Shown: positions 54,968-64,000 of the stretch, in pieces
How positions within the stretch are numbered: position 1 is the stretch's first letter
Layout of the letters: each line of letters opens with the position of its first letter
NCBI RefSeq assembly: GCF_020329435.1
Contig: NZ_JAGKJK010000002.1
Span: forward strand, 310,001 to 374,000
From: Bradyrhizobium hereditatis
GTDB lineage: Bacteria; Pseudomonadota; Alphaproteobacteria; Rhizobiales; Xanthobacteraceae
Reading direction: 5' to 3'
DNA length: 64,000 bases
Notes under the pieces: generated by a model
Databases searched by the model: none
Told to the model about the DNA's origin: nothing
The model's input: the letters and a program-made list of their open reading frames with translations, nothing else
Program-made: the position numbers and the translations under genes

Positions 54968-56593
54968 TTGGTGCAAAGTCTCGTTGCTTTTCTGAAAGGC
55001 CTTGGCGCGGCACGGCTGATGGCCATGGTCGCGGTGACGACCGCGCTGATCGGCTTCTTCGCCTTCGTCATCATGCGCGTCACCACGCCGCAGATGACCA
55101 CCCTGTTCACCGACCTCTCCTATGAAGACTCCTCCAGCATCATCAAGGATCTGGAACGCCAGGCCATTCCCTTCGAGCTGCGCAACGAAGGCGCGGTCAT
55201 CATGGTGCCGAAGGACAAGGTCACGCGCCTGCGGATGAAGCTTGCCGAAAGCAATCTGCCCAAGGGCGGCGGAGTCGGCTACGAAATCTTCGACAAGTCG
55301 GACGCGCTCGGCACCACAAGCTTCGTCCAGAACATCAATCACCTGCGCGCGCTAGAGGGCGAACTCGCCCGCACCATCCGCGCCATCGACCGCATCCAGG
55401 CCGCTCGCGTCCATCTGGTGCTGCCGGAGCGCCCACTATTCGCGCGCGAGGCGCCGGAGCCGTCGGCCTCGATCGTGGTGCGGGTGCGCGGCAGTCTCGA
55501 GCCGCAGCAGATCCGCGCCATCCGCCATGTCGTCGCCTCAGCCGTCAACGGGCTGAAGCCGCAGCGGGTCTCGATCGTCGACGAAGCCGGCCGCCTGCTC
55601 GCCGATGGCGCCACCAAGGATGCCGAAATCGCAGTTGGCGACGAGCGCCGCACCGCCTTCGAAAAGCGCATGCGCAACGAAGTCGAGGCGATCGTCTCCT
55701 CGGTGGTCGGCCAGGGTCGCGCCCGCGTCCAGCTCACCGCCGACTTCGACTACAACAAGATCACCCAGACCTCGGACAAGTTCGATCCCGAAGGCCGCGT
55801 GCTGCGCTCCAGCCAGACCCGCGAAGAATCCTCCGCCAGCGCCGGCGACGGCGGCCAGGTGACCGTCAACAACGAGCTGCCCGGCAATCAGGCCAACAGC
55901 ACCACCACCGCCCGCGACCAGAGCAAGAAGAGCGAAGAGACCAACAATTACGAGATTTCGCGCGTCACCAAGACCGAAGTTACCGAAGCCGGACGCGTCA
56001 ACCGGATCTCGGTCGCGGTGCTGGTGGACGGCTCCTACACCAAGAACGAAAAAGGCGAGATGGTCTATCAGGACCGTAGCAAGGAGCAGCTCGACCGGAT
56101 CGCCGCCCTGGTGCGCTCGGCAATCGGCTTCGACCAGAAGCGCGGCGACCAGGTCGAGGTCGTCAACCTGCGCTTTGCCGAAGCGCCGACGGTGCCCCCG
56201 GTCGTCGAGCCCGGCGGGCTGCTCGGCTTCCTGCAATTCACCAAGGATGACGTGATGCACGTCATCGAGCTCGGCGTCATGATGCTGCTCGGCCTTGTGG
56301 TGCTGTTCCTGGTGATCCGGCCGCTGGTCAAGCGCATCCTCGCCGCCGAAGTCGTCCCGGGGCTGACCGAAGCGCCGGCCTTGATCGAGGGCAGCGGGCC
56401 AAACGGAGAACTCGGTCCCGGTCAGGCGCTGATCGCCGGCACCAGCGGCACCGCCCAGTTGATCGACGTCGCGCAGGTCCAGGGCCAGGTCCACGCCCAG
56501 GCCGTGCACCGGGTCGGCGAACTGGCCGAACGCAATCCAAACGAGACCGCCTCCATTGTTCGGCAATGGCTGAGCGAACCTGCCGAGACCTGA
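54968..56593 (+). CDS. fliF: Flagellar MS-ring protein
   Basis: A 541-residue inner-membrane ring protein. There are two membrane segments, at about 17-37 and 433-455 ([20 protein letters not shown]), with the YscJ/FliF periplasmic domains between ([13 protein letters not shown], then [16 protein letters not shown] near 142). The C-terminal tail that binds FliG is present. Start is TTG at 54968 or GTG at 54971 behind GGGGGCGG. First gene of the operon. Confidence 0.93.
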   Translation: MVQSLVAFLKGLGAARLMAMVAVTTALIGFFAFVIMRVTTPQMTTLFTDLSYEDSSSIIKDLERQAIPFELRNEGAVIMVPKDKVTRLRMKLAESNLPKGGGVGYEIFDKSDALGTTSFVQNINHLRALEGELARTIRAIDRIQAARVHLVLPERPLFAREAPEPSASIVVRVRGSLEPQQIRAIRHVVASAVNGLKPQRVSIVDEAGRLLADGATKDAEIAVGDERRTAFEKRMRNEVEAIVSSVVGQGRARVQLTADFDYNKITQTSDKFDPEGRVLRSSQTREESSASAGDGGQVTVNNELPGNQANSTTTARDQSKKSEETNNYEISRVTKTEVTEAGRVNRISVAVLVDGSYTKNEKGEMVYQDRSKEQLDRIAALVRSAIGFDQKRGDQVEVVNLRFAEAPTVPPVVEPGGLLGFLQFTKDDVMHVIELGVMMLLGLVVLFLVIRPLVKRILAAEVVPGLTEAPALIEGSGPNGELGPGQALIAGTSGTAQLIDVAQVQGQVHAQAVHRVGELAERNPNETASIVRQWLSEPAET

Positions 56594-56594
56594 C

Positions 56595-57683
56595 ATGGCC
56601 GCCGTACCCCAGCAAGCCAGCAACGCCAACGACATCACCACCGTCATCTCGGCGCTGGCGAGCCGTCAGAGCAACCGCCCCAAGACCAAGCCGCTGAGCG
56701 GCCCGAAGCGCGCCGCGATCCTGATGCTGGCGCTCGGCGAACAATATGGCGGCAAGGTGTGGTCGCTGCTCGACGACGACGAGGTGCGCGAACTGTCGAT
56801 CCACATGTCGACGCTCGGCACCGTCGAGGCCGAAGTGGTCGAGGATCTCTTGCTCGAATTCGTCTCGCGCATGTCCGCCTCCGGCGCGCTGATGGGAACC
56901 TTCGACGCCACCGAGCGGCTGCTGCAGCAATACCTGCCGGCCGAACGCGTCACCGGCATCATGGATGAAATCCGCGGTCCCGCCGGCCGCAATATGTGGG
57001 AGAAGCTCTCCAACGTGCAGGAAGAGGTGCTCGCCAACTACCTCAAGAACGAATACCCGCAGACCATCGCGGTGGTGCTGTCAAAGCTGAAGCCGGAGCA
57101 CGCCGCCCGCGTGCTGGCGATCCTGCCCGAGGACCTCGCACTCGATGTCGTCGGCCGCATGCTGAAGATGGAAGCGGTGCAGAAGGAAGTCATCGAGCGC
57201 GTCGAGCAGACGCTGCGCACCGAATTCATGTCCAATTTGTCGCAGACCCGCCGCCGCGACGCGCACGAGGTGATGGCTGAGATCTTCAACAATTTCGACC
57301 GCCAGACCGAGACTCGCTTCATCACTTCGCTGGAAGAGGAAAACCGCGAATCCGCCGAGCGCATCAAGGCCCTGATGTTCACCTTCGACGACCTTATCAA
57401 GCTCGATTCCGCCTCGGCCCAGACGTTGATGCGCAATGTCGACAAGGACAAGCTCGGCATCGCGCTGAAGAGCGCCAACGAGGAGGTGCGCGCCTTCTTC
57501 CTCGGCAACATGTCGTCCCGCGCCGGCAAGATGCTGCTCGACGACATGGCCGCGATGGGGCCGGTGCGGCTGCGCGACGTCGACGAGGCGCAGGCACTGC
57601 TTGTCAACCTTGCCAAGGACATGGCGGCACGCGGCGAAATCACTCTGACCAAGAACCGCGCCGACGACGAATTGGTGTACTGA
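56595..57683 (+). CDS. fliG: Flagellar motor switch protein FliG
   Basis: A 362-residue rotor protein linking FliF to the torque-generating stator. It shows the N-terminal FliF-binding domain ([20 protein letters not shown]), the middle EYPQ motif ([20 protein letters not shown] near 155) and the charged C-terminal torque helix region (about 270-330). It starts one base after the fliF stop and its TGA overlaps the fliH ATG. Confidence 0.93.
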   Translation: MAAVPQQASNANDITTVISALASRQSNRPKTKPLSGPKRAAILMLALGEQYGGKVWSLLDDDEVRELSIHMSTLGTVEAEVVEDLLLEFVSRMSASGALMGTFDATERLLQQYLPAERVTGIMDEIRGPAGRNMWEKLSNVQEEVLANYLKNEYPQTIAVVLSKLKPEHAARVLAILPEDLALDVVGRMLKMEAVQKEVIERVEQTLRTEFMSNLSQTRRRDAHEVMAEIFNNFDRQTETRFITSLEEENRESAERIKALMFTFDDLIKLDSASAQTLMRNVDKDKLGIALKSANEEVRAFFLGNMSSRAGKMLLDDMAAMGPVRLRDVDEAQALLVNLAKDMAARGEITLTKNRADDELVY

Positions 57684-58309
57684 TGGCCGCGCCCGCAAAA
57701 TTCCTGTTCGACACCGACTTCGCCGCACCCGACAAGGCGCGCGAACGCGCGGCAACCGCCGCCGAGATCGCGCAGAAGGTCGCGGAGGCCGAGGCACGAG
57801 CCTACCGCGCCGGCTACGAAGCAGCCCAGCACGAAGCTAAGGTCGAGAGCGATCGCCGCTCGGCGCTGGCGCTGGAAGAGATCGGCATCACGATTAAGGG
57901 CATCGCCACGCGTTTCTCCGCCATCGAGGCCAAGATGGAGACCGAGGCGGTCGAGGTCGCGGTTGCGGTGGCGCGCAAGCTCTGCACTGAACTGGTCGCC
58001 CGCGAGCCGCTCGGCGAGATCATGGCGCTGGTCAGCGACTGCTTCTCACACCTGGTTGCTACCCCGCATCTCGTCGTTCGCATCAACGACCAGCTCTATG
58101 AAGCCACCCGCGAGAAGATCGAGCGGCAGGCGGCGCAAAGCGGCTTCGAGGGACGGCTGGTGATCCTGGCCGAGCCCGGCATCGCCACCGGCGACTGCCG
58201 GATCGAATGGGCCGACGGCGGCGTGGTACTGGAACGCGCGGCCATCGAGGCGAAAATCAGCGAACTTGTCGGACGCTATCTGGCGTCCCGCGATCAGGCC
58301 GGAATGTGA
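57683..58309 (+). CDS. fliH: Flagellar assembly protein FliH (FlbE-like)
   Basis: A 208-residue export-apparatus protein that in other systems regulates the FliI ATPase. An Ala/Glu-rich helical N-terminal region (ERAATAAEIAQKVAEAEARA near 16) precedes the FliH/V-ATPase-E-like C-terminal domain (GRLVILAEPGIATGDCRIEW near 153). The ATG shares one base with the fliG stop. The place between fliG and fliN corresponds to flbE of Caulobacter. Confidence 0.83.
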   Translation: MAAPAKFLFDTDFAAPDKARERAATAAEIAQKVAEAEARAYRAGYEAAQHEAKVESDRRSALALEEIGITIKGIATRFSAIEAKMETEAVEVAVAVARKLCTELVAREPLGEIMALVSDCFSHLVATPHLVVRINDQLYEATREKIERQAAQSGFEGRLVILAEPGIATGDCRIEWADGGVVLERAAIEAKISELVGRYLASRDQAGM

Positions 58310-58328
58310 AGGCCATGAGGACTGAACC

Positions 58329-58679
58329 ATGAATGACATCGACGCACAGGTACCGCTTCCCGATCTCAACGCCGCCGACGCGCCGCCGGTCGACGACCTC
58401 GCCTACAACGAGGACGAAAATGCCTCGCGCATCGCGGCCGACCTCGAGGCCGTGTTCGACGTCCCCGTACAGGTATCGGCCGTGCTCGGCCGCTCCAAGA
58501 TGGATGTCGGCGAGCTGCTCAAGCTCGGTCCCGGCACCGTGCTCGAGCTCGACCGCCGCGTCGGCGAAGCCATCGACATCTACGTCAACAACCGCCTGGT
58601 GGCGCGCGGCGAGGTCGTGCTGGTGGAAGACAAGCTCGGCGTGACCATGACCGAAATCATCAAGGCTGAACGCAACTAA
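58329..58679 (+). CDS. fliN: Flagellar motor switch protein FliN
   Basis: A 116-residue C-ring protein with the SpoA domain over residues 40-112: VFDVPVQVSAVLGRSKMDVG, LKLGPGTVLELDRRVGE and GVTMTEII. The N-terminal 35 residues are acidic and probably flexible. It follows fliH by 19 bases. Confidence 0.93.
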   Translation: MNDIDAQVPLPDLNAADAPPVDDLAYNEDENASRIAADLEAVFDVPVQVSAVLGRSKMDVGELLKLGPGTVLELDRRVGEAIDIYVNNRLVARGEVVLVEDKLGVTMTEIIKAERN

Positions 58680-58732
58680 CAATTTTGGCGATACGCGCTC
58701 CGATGGCGCGCACAGACGGACAGGAGACAGAC

Positions 58733-60115
<1,383 letters not shown>

Positions 60116-60125
60116 CAGTCCCCGC

Positions 60126-60211
60126 CGTCATTGCGAGGAGCGCAAGCGACGAAGCAATCCATGCCACGGCATAACGGATAGCTGGATTGCTTCGCTACGC
60201 TCGCAATGACG
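60126..60211. repeat. Dispersed palindromic repeat (CGTCATTGCGAG ... CTCGCAATGACG)
   Basis: The arms CGTCATTGCGAG and CTCGCAATGACG frame a second inverted pair (GAAGCAATCCA / TGGATTGCTTC). This is the common intergenic repeat I associate with Bradyrhizobium and Rhodopseudomonas genomes. Its right arm supplies the 3' end of the small gene at 60195-60374. Confidence 0.85.
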
Positions 60212-60374
60212 TTGAAACAGCCGAATAACTCGGCGCATCCGGCTTGCGGAAGATGTGAATGGGATCGCCAGGCTGCAAATCGCGCCCGGTGAAGACGGCA
60301 TAGGCATACAGCGCGAGGTAAGCGACCGCTATCGCGCCGACTGCGTAAAAGACCCAAACTCCGATCCGCTTCAT
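60195..60374 (-). CDS. Small single-pass membrane protein (59 residues)
   Basis: A short gene on the minus strand starting MKRIGVWVFYAVGAIAVAYL, with one membrane segment (about residues 5-28) and a C-terminal polar tail containing FTGRDLQPGDPIHIFRKPDA. The hydrophobic/polar layout and gene-like codons support expression. The last six codons and the stop lie in the palindromic repeat, so the original C-terminus may have been replaced by the repeat. Family not recognised. Confidence 0.55.
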   Translation of the reverse strand: MKRIGVWVFYAVGAIAVAYLALYAYAVFTGRDLQPGDPIHIFRKPDAPSYSAVSTSLRA

Positions 60375-60441
60375 GGCGGATATCTAGAATGCCAGGCCGC
60401 AAATAGCCAGCCCGTCCGCCAAGTGATATCGGCGGAAAATC

Positions 60442-61650
60442 CTACCCCGCCGCTAACTTGGCCGCCGGCGCGACGTTGATCGCTAGCTTGCCGTAACGAT
60501 CCCTAAACGCCTCGGTGTCGATCTCCTCGAGCTGGATCGCCCCGCTCAGCACGCCCTTCTTCCATTCGTCATGCTCGGGGTCGTGCTGGAACTCGGGCAT
60601 GACCTCTTTGGCGAACAGCTCGAGCGACTCGCAGATATGCTCGTGGGTATTCTTGCCGGCCTGATTGAGCAGGATCACCTGGTCGATGTGCGAGGTGCGG
60701 AAACGCCGCAGCTTTTTGCGGATGGTTTCCGGCGATCCGATCAGGCCGCCGCGCAGCGCCGCCTCCTGCGCCGCCGGATTGTCGCGCTTCCATTTGTTGT
60801 ACTCGTCCCACATGTTGACGGTGCCGGGATCGGGCCGCTGGCGGTTCTGCGACTGGCCGTAATAGCGCAGCGCGAACTGGAAGAAGGTGGCGCCGTCGGC
60901 GCGGCGGCGCGCCTCCTCATCCGTTTCGGCGCACATGAAGAACGACACCAGCGCCATGTTCGGATTGATTTCGTAGTCGGCAAGCTTCTTCAGCCGCTTG
61001 GTGATCGCGTTGTAGTAGGCGTGCACCCAGGCGTGCGCCGCTTCCGCACTGACGAACTGGAAGCCGAGCGCGCCAAAGCCGTTCTGGCCGGCACGTTCGA
61101 TGGTCGGCAGTTGCGAGCACGCCATCCACAGCGGCGGATGCGGCTTCTGCACCGGCTTCGGCACCACGTTGCGCAAGGGAATGTCGAAATACTTCCCATG
61201 GTGCTCGGTGCCGACCTTGGTGAACATCGGGAAGATCGCCTGCACCGCTTCCTCGAACACCTCGCGCTTGGTTTCCATGTCGCGGCCAAACGGCGTCAGC
61301 TCGGTGATGGAGGCGCTCTCGCCCATGCCGAACTCGCAGCGCCCGTTGGAGAGGAGATCGAGCACCGCGACGCGCTCGGCGACGCGCGCGGGGTGATTGG
61401 TGGTGAGCTGGAAAATGCCGTGGCCGAGCCGGATGTTTTTGGTTCGCTGGCTGGCGGCGGCGAGAAAGGATTCCGGGGCGGGCGAGTGCGAATATTCCTC
61501 GAGGAAATGATGTTCCACAACCCAGGCATAGTCATAGCCGAGCCGGTCGGCGGTCTCGAGCTGCGTCAGCGCGTTCTGGTAGAGCCGGAGCTCGTCGCCT
61601 TCTTGCCATGGGCGCGGCAGTTGCAGCTCGTAAAAGATGCCGAATTTCAT
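60442..61650 (-). CDS. LLM-class flavin-dependent oxidoreductase
   Basis: A 402-residue luciferase-like flavoenzyme. Features: MKFGIFYELQLPRPW at the start, DYAWVVEHHFLEEYSHSPAP near 40, RLGHGIFQLTTNHPARVAER near 74 and NGRCEFGMGES near 101. ATG at 61650 is chosen because GGGAGG lies just upstream; the frame stays open for 296 codons further but only through the antisense of the helicase gene. It is unrelated in position to the LLM protein at 25144. Substrate unknown. Confidence 0.88.
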   Translation of the reverse strand: MKFGIFYELQLPRPWQEGDELRLYQNALTQLETADRLGYDYAWVVEHHFLEEYSHSPAPESFLAAASQRTKNIRLGHGIFQLTTNHPARVAERVAVLDLLSNGRCEFGMGESASITELTPFGRDMETKREVFEEAVQAIFPMFTKVGTEHHGKYFDIPLRNVVPKPVQKPHPPLWMACSQLPTIERAGQNGFGALGFQFVSAEAAHAWVHAYYNAITKRLKKLADYEINPNMALVSFFMCAETDEEARRRADGATFFQFALRYYGQSQNRQRPDPGTVNMWDEYNKWKRDNPAAQEAALRGGLIGSPETIRKKLRRFRTSHIDQVILLNQAGKNTHEHICESLELFAKEVMPEFQHDPEHDEWKKGVLSGAIQLEEIDTEAFRDRYGKLAINVAPAAKLAAG

Positions 61651-61836
61651 GACGCCTCCCAAGGACTGCTTGTTGTTTTCAATCAGTGTATTCCCAACGC
61701 GCCCCAAGTCCAGTCTCGACCGCGCGACGGCAATTCCGTGACGCGGAAGCAGCCTTGCATGGAGCGCGCGAATGGTTAGCTTTACGCTTCCATTGAGTCG
61801 CGGCCTTCCGCCCGCTGCTCTTTTCATCCGGACCAC

Positions 61837-62952
61837 ATGACTATTTTTACGCCGCATCAGGACTCCGCGCTGAAAGCCGTCGGCGACTGGCTGAAGGCCA
61901 AGCCCGGCCGGAACGGCACGCCGCCGATCTTTCGCCTGTTCGGTTATGCTGGCACCGGCAAGACCACGCTGGCGCGGCATATCGCCGAGGGTGTCGATGG
62001 TGAGGTGAAGTATGCGGCCTTCACCGGCAAGGCAGCGCTCGTCATGCGCAACAAGGGTTGCGACAACGCCTCCACCATCCACTCGCTGATCTATCGCGCC
62101 AAGGAATCCGGCGTCGAGCAGCCGAGCTTCGAGCTCTGGGACGATGCGCCGGCCTCGAAGGCGAAACTGATCGTGATCGACGAGTGCTCGATGGTCGACG
62201 CCGAGCTCGGCCGCGACCTGATGTCGTTCGACTGTCCGTTGCTGGTGCTCGGCGATCCCGCGCAATTGCCGCCGATCCAGGGCGGTGGCTTCTTCACCAA
62301 TTGCGAACCCGACGCGATGCTGACGGAAGTGCATCGCCAGGCGCAGGACGATCCGATCGTGCGGATGTCGATGGATATCCGCGAGGGCCGCGAGCTCGAA
62401 ATCGGCCGCCACGGCCAAAGCGAGGTGGTGCCGCGCAGCGAGCTTGACCCGGAGCGCGTGATGAGCGCCGACCAGGTGCTGGTCGGCCGCAACAACACCC
62501 GCCGCGCCTACAACATGCGCATCCGCCAGAAGCAGCACATCGAGGATCCCCTGCCGGTTGCCGGCGACAAGCTGGTCTGCCTGCGCAACAATCGCAAGAA
62601 GGGCCTGTTCAACGGCGGGTTGTGGCGCGTGAAGTCGCGCACCCAGCCGCGGTCGAAATCACAGATCCTGACCATGCGGCTCTCGCCCGACGAGGAGTTC
62701 GGCCACAAGCTCACCAAGGTCTCGGTGCGCCATGATTGCTTCGAAGGCGGCATCGAGGCGATCCCGTGGGAGCAGCGCAAGCCTTATGACGAGTTCGACT
62801 ACGGTTACGTGCTCACTGTGCACAAATCGCAAGGCTCGCAATGGGACGACGTCGTGCTGTTCGACGAGAGTTTTGCATTCCAGGACAGCCGGGCGCGGTG
62901 GCTCTACACGGGGATTACGCGAGCGGCGAAGCGGCTGAGTGTCGTGGTGTGA
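61837..62952 (+). CDS. RecD/Dda-like DNA helicase (AAA, UvrD_C-like)
   Basis: A 371-residue superfamily 1 helicase without the long RecD extensions. It has Walker A GYAGTGKTT (about 33), TFxGKAA-like AAFTGKAAL, Walker B IVIDECSMVD (about 112), GDPAQLPPI (motif III) and, at the C-terminus, motif V-VI VLTVHKSQGSQWDDVVLF with YTGITRA. It probably unwinds DNA during replication or repair. It stands alone; ATG at 61837. Confidence 0.87.
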   Translation: MTIFTPHQDSALKAVGDWLKAKPGRNGTPPIFRLFGYAGTGKTTLARHIAEGVDGEVKYAAFTGKAALVMRNKGCDNASTIHSLIYRAKESGVEQPSFELWDDAPASKAKLIVIDECSMVDAELGRDLMSFDCPLLVLGDPAQLPPIQGGGFFTNCEPDAMLTEVHRQAQDDPIVRMSMDIREGRELEIGRHGQSEVVPRSELDPERVMSADQVLVGRNNTRRAYNMRIRQKQHIEDPLPVAGDKLVCLRNNRKKGLFNGGLWRVKSRTQPRSKSQILTMRLSPDEEFGHKLTKVSVRHDCFEGGIEAIPWEQRKPYDEFDYGYVLTVHKSQGSQWDDVVLFDESFAFQDSRARWLYTGITRAAKRLSVVV

Positions 62953-62973
62953 CTTGTCGTGCCACAAGGAGGT

Positions 62974-63069
62974 CCTCATCCTGAGGAGCCGCGAAGCGGC
63001 GTCTCGAAGTATGGGCGGCTACGGACCGCATGGTTCGAGACGGCGCTAAAGCGCCTCCTCGCCATGAGG
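62974..63069. repeat. Dispersed palindromic repeat (CCTCATCCTGAGGAG ... CCATGAGG)
   Basis: CCTCAT / ATGAGG ends, GAGG(AG)/CCTC and TCTCGAA / TTCGAGA inverted pairs, with internal GCGAAGCGGC. It resembles the second very common rhizobial intergenic repeat. It follows the helicase gene by about 20 bases and precedes the caspase-family remnant. Confidence 0.8.
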
Positions 63070-63110
63070 GTTGAGAGAAGCGCGCGCCTCCCCACAATGA
63101 CGCTGGCGCG

Positions 63111-63270
63111 TCACTTCCCCGCCACGAAGTAAAAATCCTCGCGCCCGGGCAGCGAGCCTTAGGTGAACCGCTGCTGCGTCCGGTTGGTCGCCTTCCAGAC
63201 ATCGTCGCGGACGATATCGAACAGCTTGCGAACTTCGATCTTCGGCTCTTCAGGCTGATCATCCCCGGTT
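63111..63270 (-). pseudogene. C-terminal remnant of a caspase-family protein
   Basis: About 50 codons match the end of Bradyrhizobium-type caspase-like (peptidase C14) proteins: KIEVRKLFDIVRDDVWKATN, then QQRFT, then GSLPGREDFYFV before the terminal stop. Relatives read FTYGSLPG; here the Tyr codon is TAA (63161-63163 region), a nonsense change. A stop also closes the frame upstream near 63271. Only a dead fragment remains. Confidence 0.6.
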
Positions 63271-63484
63271 CATTGTGGGAAGACAGGCCCGCAGCGGTCA
63301 AGCGGGACCGATCGCCCTGCCCTTAAGGCCTTGCGCGGGCGCAACCTTATTCACGAACTCGTGTGACGCCGCCCGTAACATTCCGCATCCCCCGCCGTAT
63401 GTTGGTCATCGGAAAGAATTGAGCCGATTGCGAAACGCCTGACACGCTCTAGACTGCCCCACAACCATTGCCGAAAGAGGAAAC

Positions 63485-64000
63485 CATGTCCCCTCGCCAT
63501 TTCAGCCGCTTATCGCTGTGCGCTGCCGCCATCGGCGCGCTGGCCATTGCCGCTGTCGCCATCAGCCCCGCGCGCGCCTCCTCGGAAGCCGTCATTATTC
63601 CGCCTCCCGCTATCGACGTTCAGGCCGCCGACGGCATCCAAACCGCGGTGATCGCCGGCGGCTGCTTCTGGGGTGTGCAAGGCGTCTATCAGCACACCGC
63701 CGGCGTGCTCAACGCAGTCTCTGGCTATTCCGGCGGCAGCAAGATGACCGCGAACTACACCATGATCGGCACCGGCACGACCGGCCATGCCGAGGCCGTC
63801 GAGATCAAGTACGACCCGAAGAAGATCAGCTATGGCAAGATCCTGCAGATCTTTTTCTCCGTCGTGCATGACCCGACGCAACTGAACCGCCAGGGCCCCG
63901 ACGTCGGCACGCAATATCGCTCGGCGATCTTTGCCGTGAACGACGAGCAGAAGAAGGTGGCGGAGGCCTATATCGCCCAGCTCAACGCCGCCAAGGTCTA
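63485..64000 (+). CDS. msrA: Exported peptide methionine-S-sulfoxide reductase (3' end beyond window)
   Basis: 172 residues visible. A signal peptide (about 1-31, SLCAAAIGALAIAAVAISPA then ARA) directs it to the periplasm. The catalytic Cys60 is in AGGCFWGVQ; SGYSGG, GHAEAVEIKYDP and FFSVVHDPTQLNRQGPDVGT are the standard MsrA segments. It repairs oxidised methionine in envelope proteins. AGAGGAAA precedes the ATG. The resolving Cys region would lie beyond the edge. Confidence 0.92.

Noticed and set aside
61651..62538. Extension of the LLM oxidoreductase frame to a 698-residue protein
   Set aside because: The extra part is antisense to the helicase gene, has no ribosome site, and the family start with GGGAGG lies at 61650.
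60126..63069. The two dispersed palindromic repeats as a CRISPR array or terminators
   Set aside because: They are single, different palindromic units without spacers or T tracts.

Overview
The window looks like the chromosome of an alphaproteobacterium close to Bradyrhizobium. The signs are high GC, a fliF-fliG-fliH-fliN-flbD cluster headed by sciP and a CtrA-like site, a giant NAD-glutamate dehydrogenase, a PmtA-type phospholipid methyltransferase, a NodD-like LysR regulator with a nod-box-like site, and three families of short palindromic repeats that I associate with Bradyrhizobium genomes. No phage, integrase, insertion sequence or CRISPR array was seen.

Layout. 0-5.7 kb: nitrate assimilation, with nirB (cut by the left edge) divergent from a nitrate transporter and a PP2C-kinase fusion. 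5.7-7.1 kb: an aldehyde dehydrogenase. 7.2-12.6 kb: a branched-chain-amino-acid-type (Liv/HAAT) ABC importer with an extra ATPase that lacks the ABC signature motif. 12.8-15.4 kb: an RpiR regulator, an SDR and a headless flavin hydroxylase. 15.5-16.7 kb: a class III adenylate cyclase. 16.9-20.5 kb: a split transketolase with an SDR, divergent from a LysR gene. 20.8-24 kb: a three-gene operon of the URC uracil-degradation type, whose uracil phosphoribosyltransferase-like member has an altered PRPP loop. 24-28.8 kb: a NodD-like LysR and a nod-box-like site facing a flavin monooxygenase / flavin reductase / hydrolase / Bug-protein operon.

29-38.6 kb is an accessory region with many damaged genes: a MocR remnant, a frameshifted YbhB, an APH/ATPase fragment and duplicated hydrolase remnants. 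It also holds intact small genes (phosphoribosyltransferase, HIT protein, CheR-like methyltransferase), an unknown gene behind a perfect EcfG-type general-stress promoter, an HtrA homologue that has lost its catalytic His and Ser, and several unknown genes. 38.6-43.9 kb: a TetR gene divergent from an RND efflux pair. 44-49 kb: NAD-glutamate dehydrogenase. 49-51.6 kb: tRNA-Met, a small exported protein, pmtA and mnmA. 51.6-60.1 kb: flagellar genes fliK-flgD (with a sigma-54 promoter), sciP, and fliF-fliG-fliH-fliN-flbD. 60-64 kb: repeats, a 59-residue membrane protein, a luciferase-like oxidoreductase, a Dda/RecD-like helicase, a caspase-family remnant and the start of an exported MsrA.

How the parts connect. 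FlbD is an activator of sigma-54 promoters and could act on the fliK promoter, while the CtrA-like site and SciP would tie the fliF operon to the cell cycle. The strongest candidates for undescribed biology are the NodD-like/nod-box monooxygenase operon, the URC operon with its altered uracil phosphoribosyltransferase, and the HtrA pseudoprotease. All functional calls rest on reading the sequence and on remembered family features; no database search was run.
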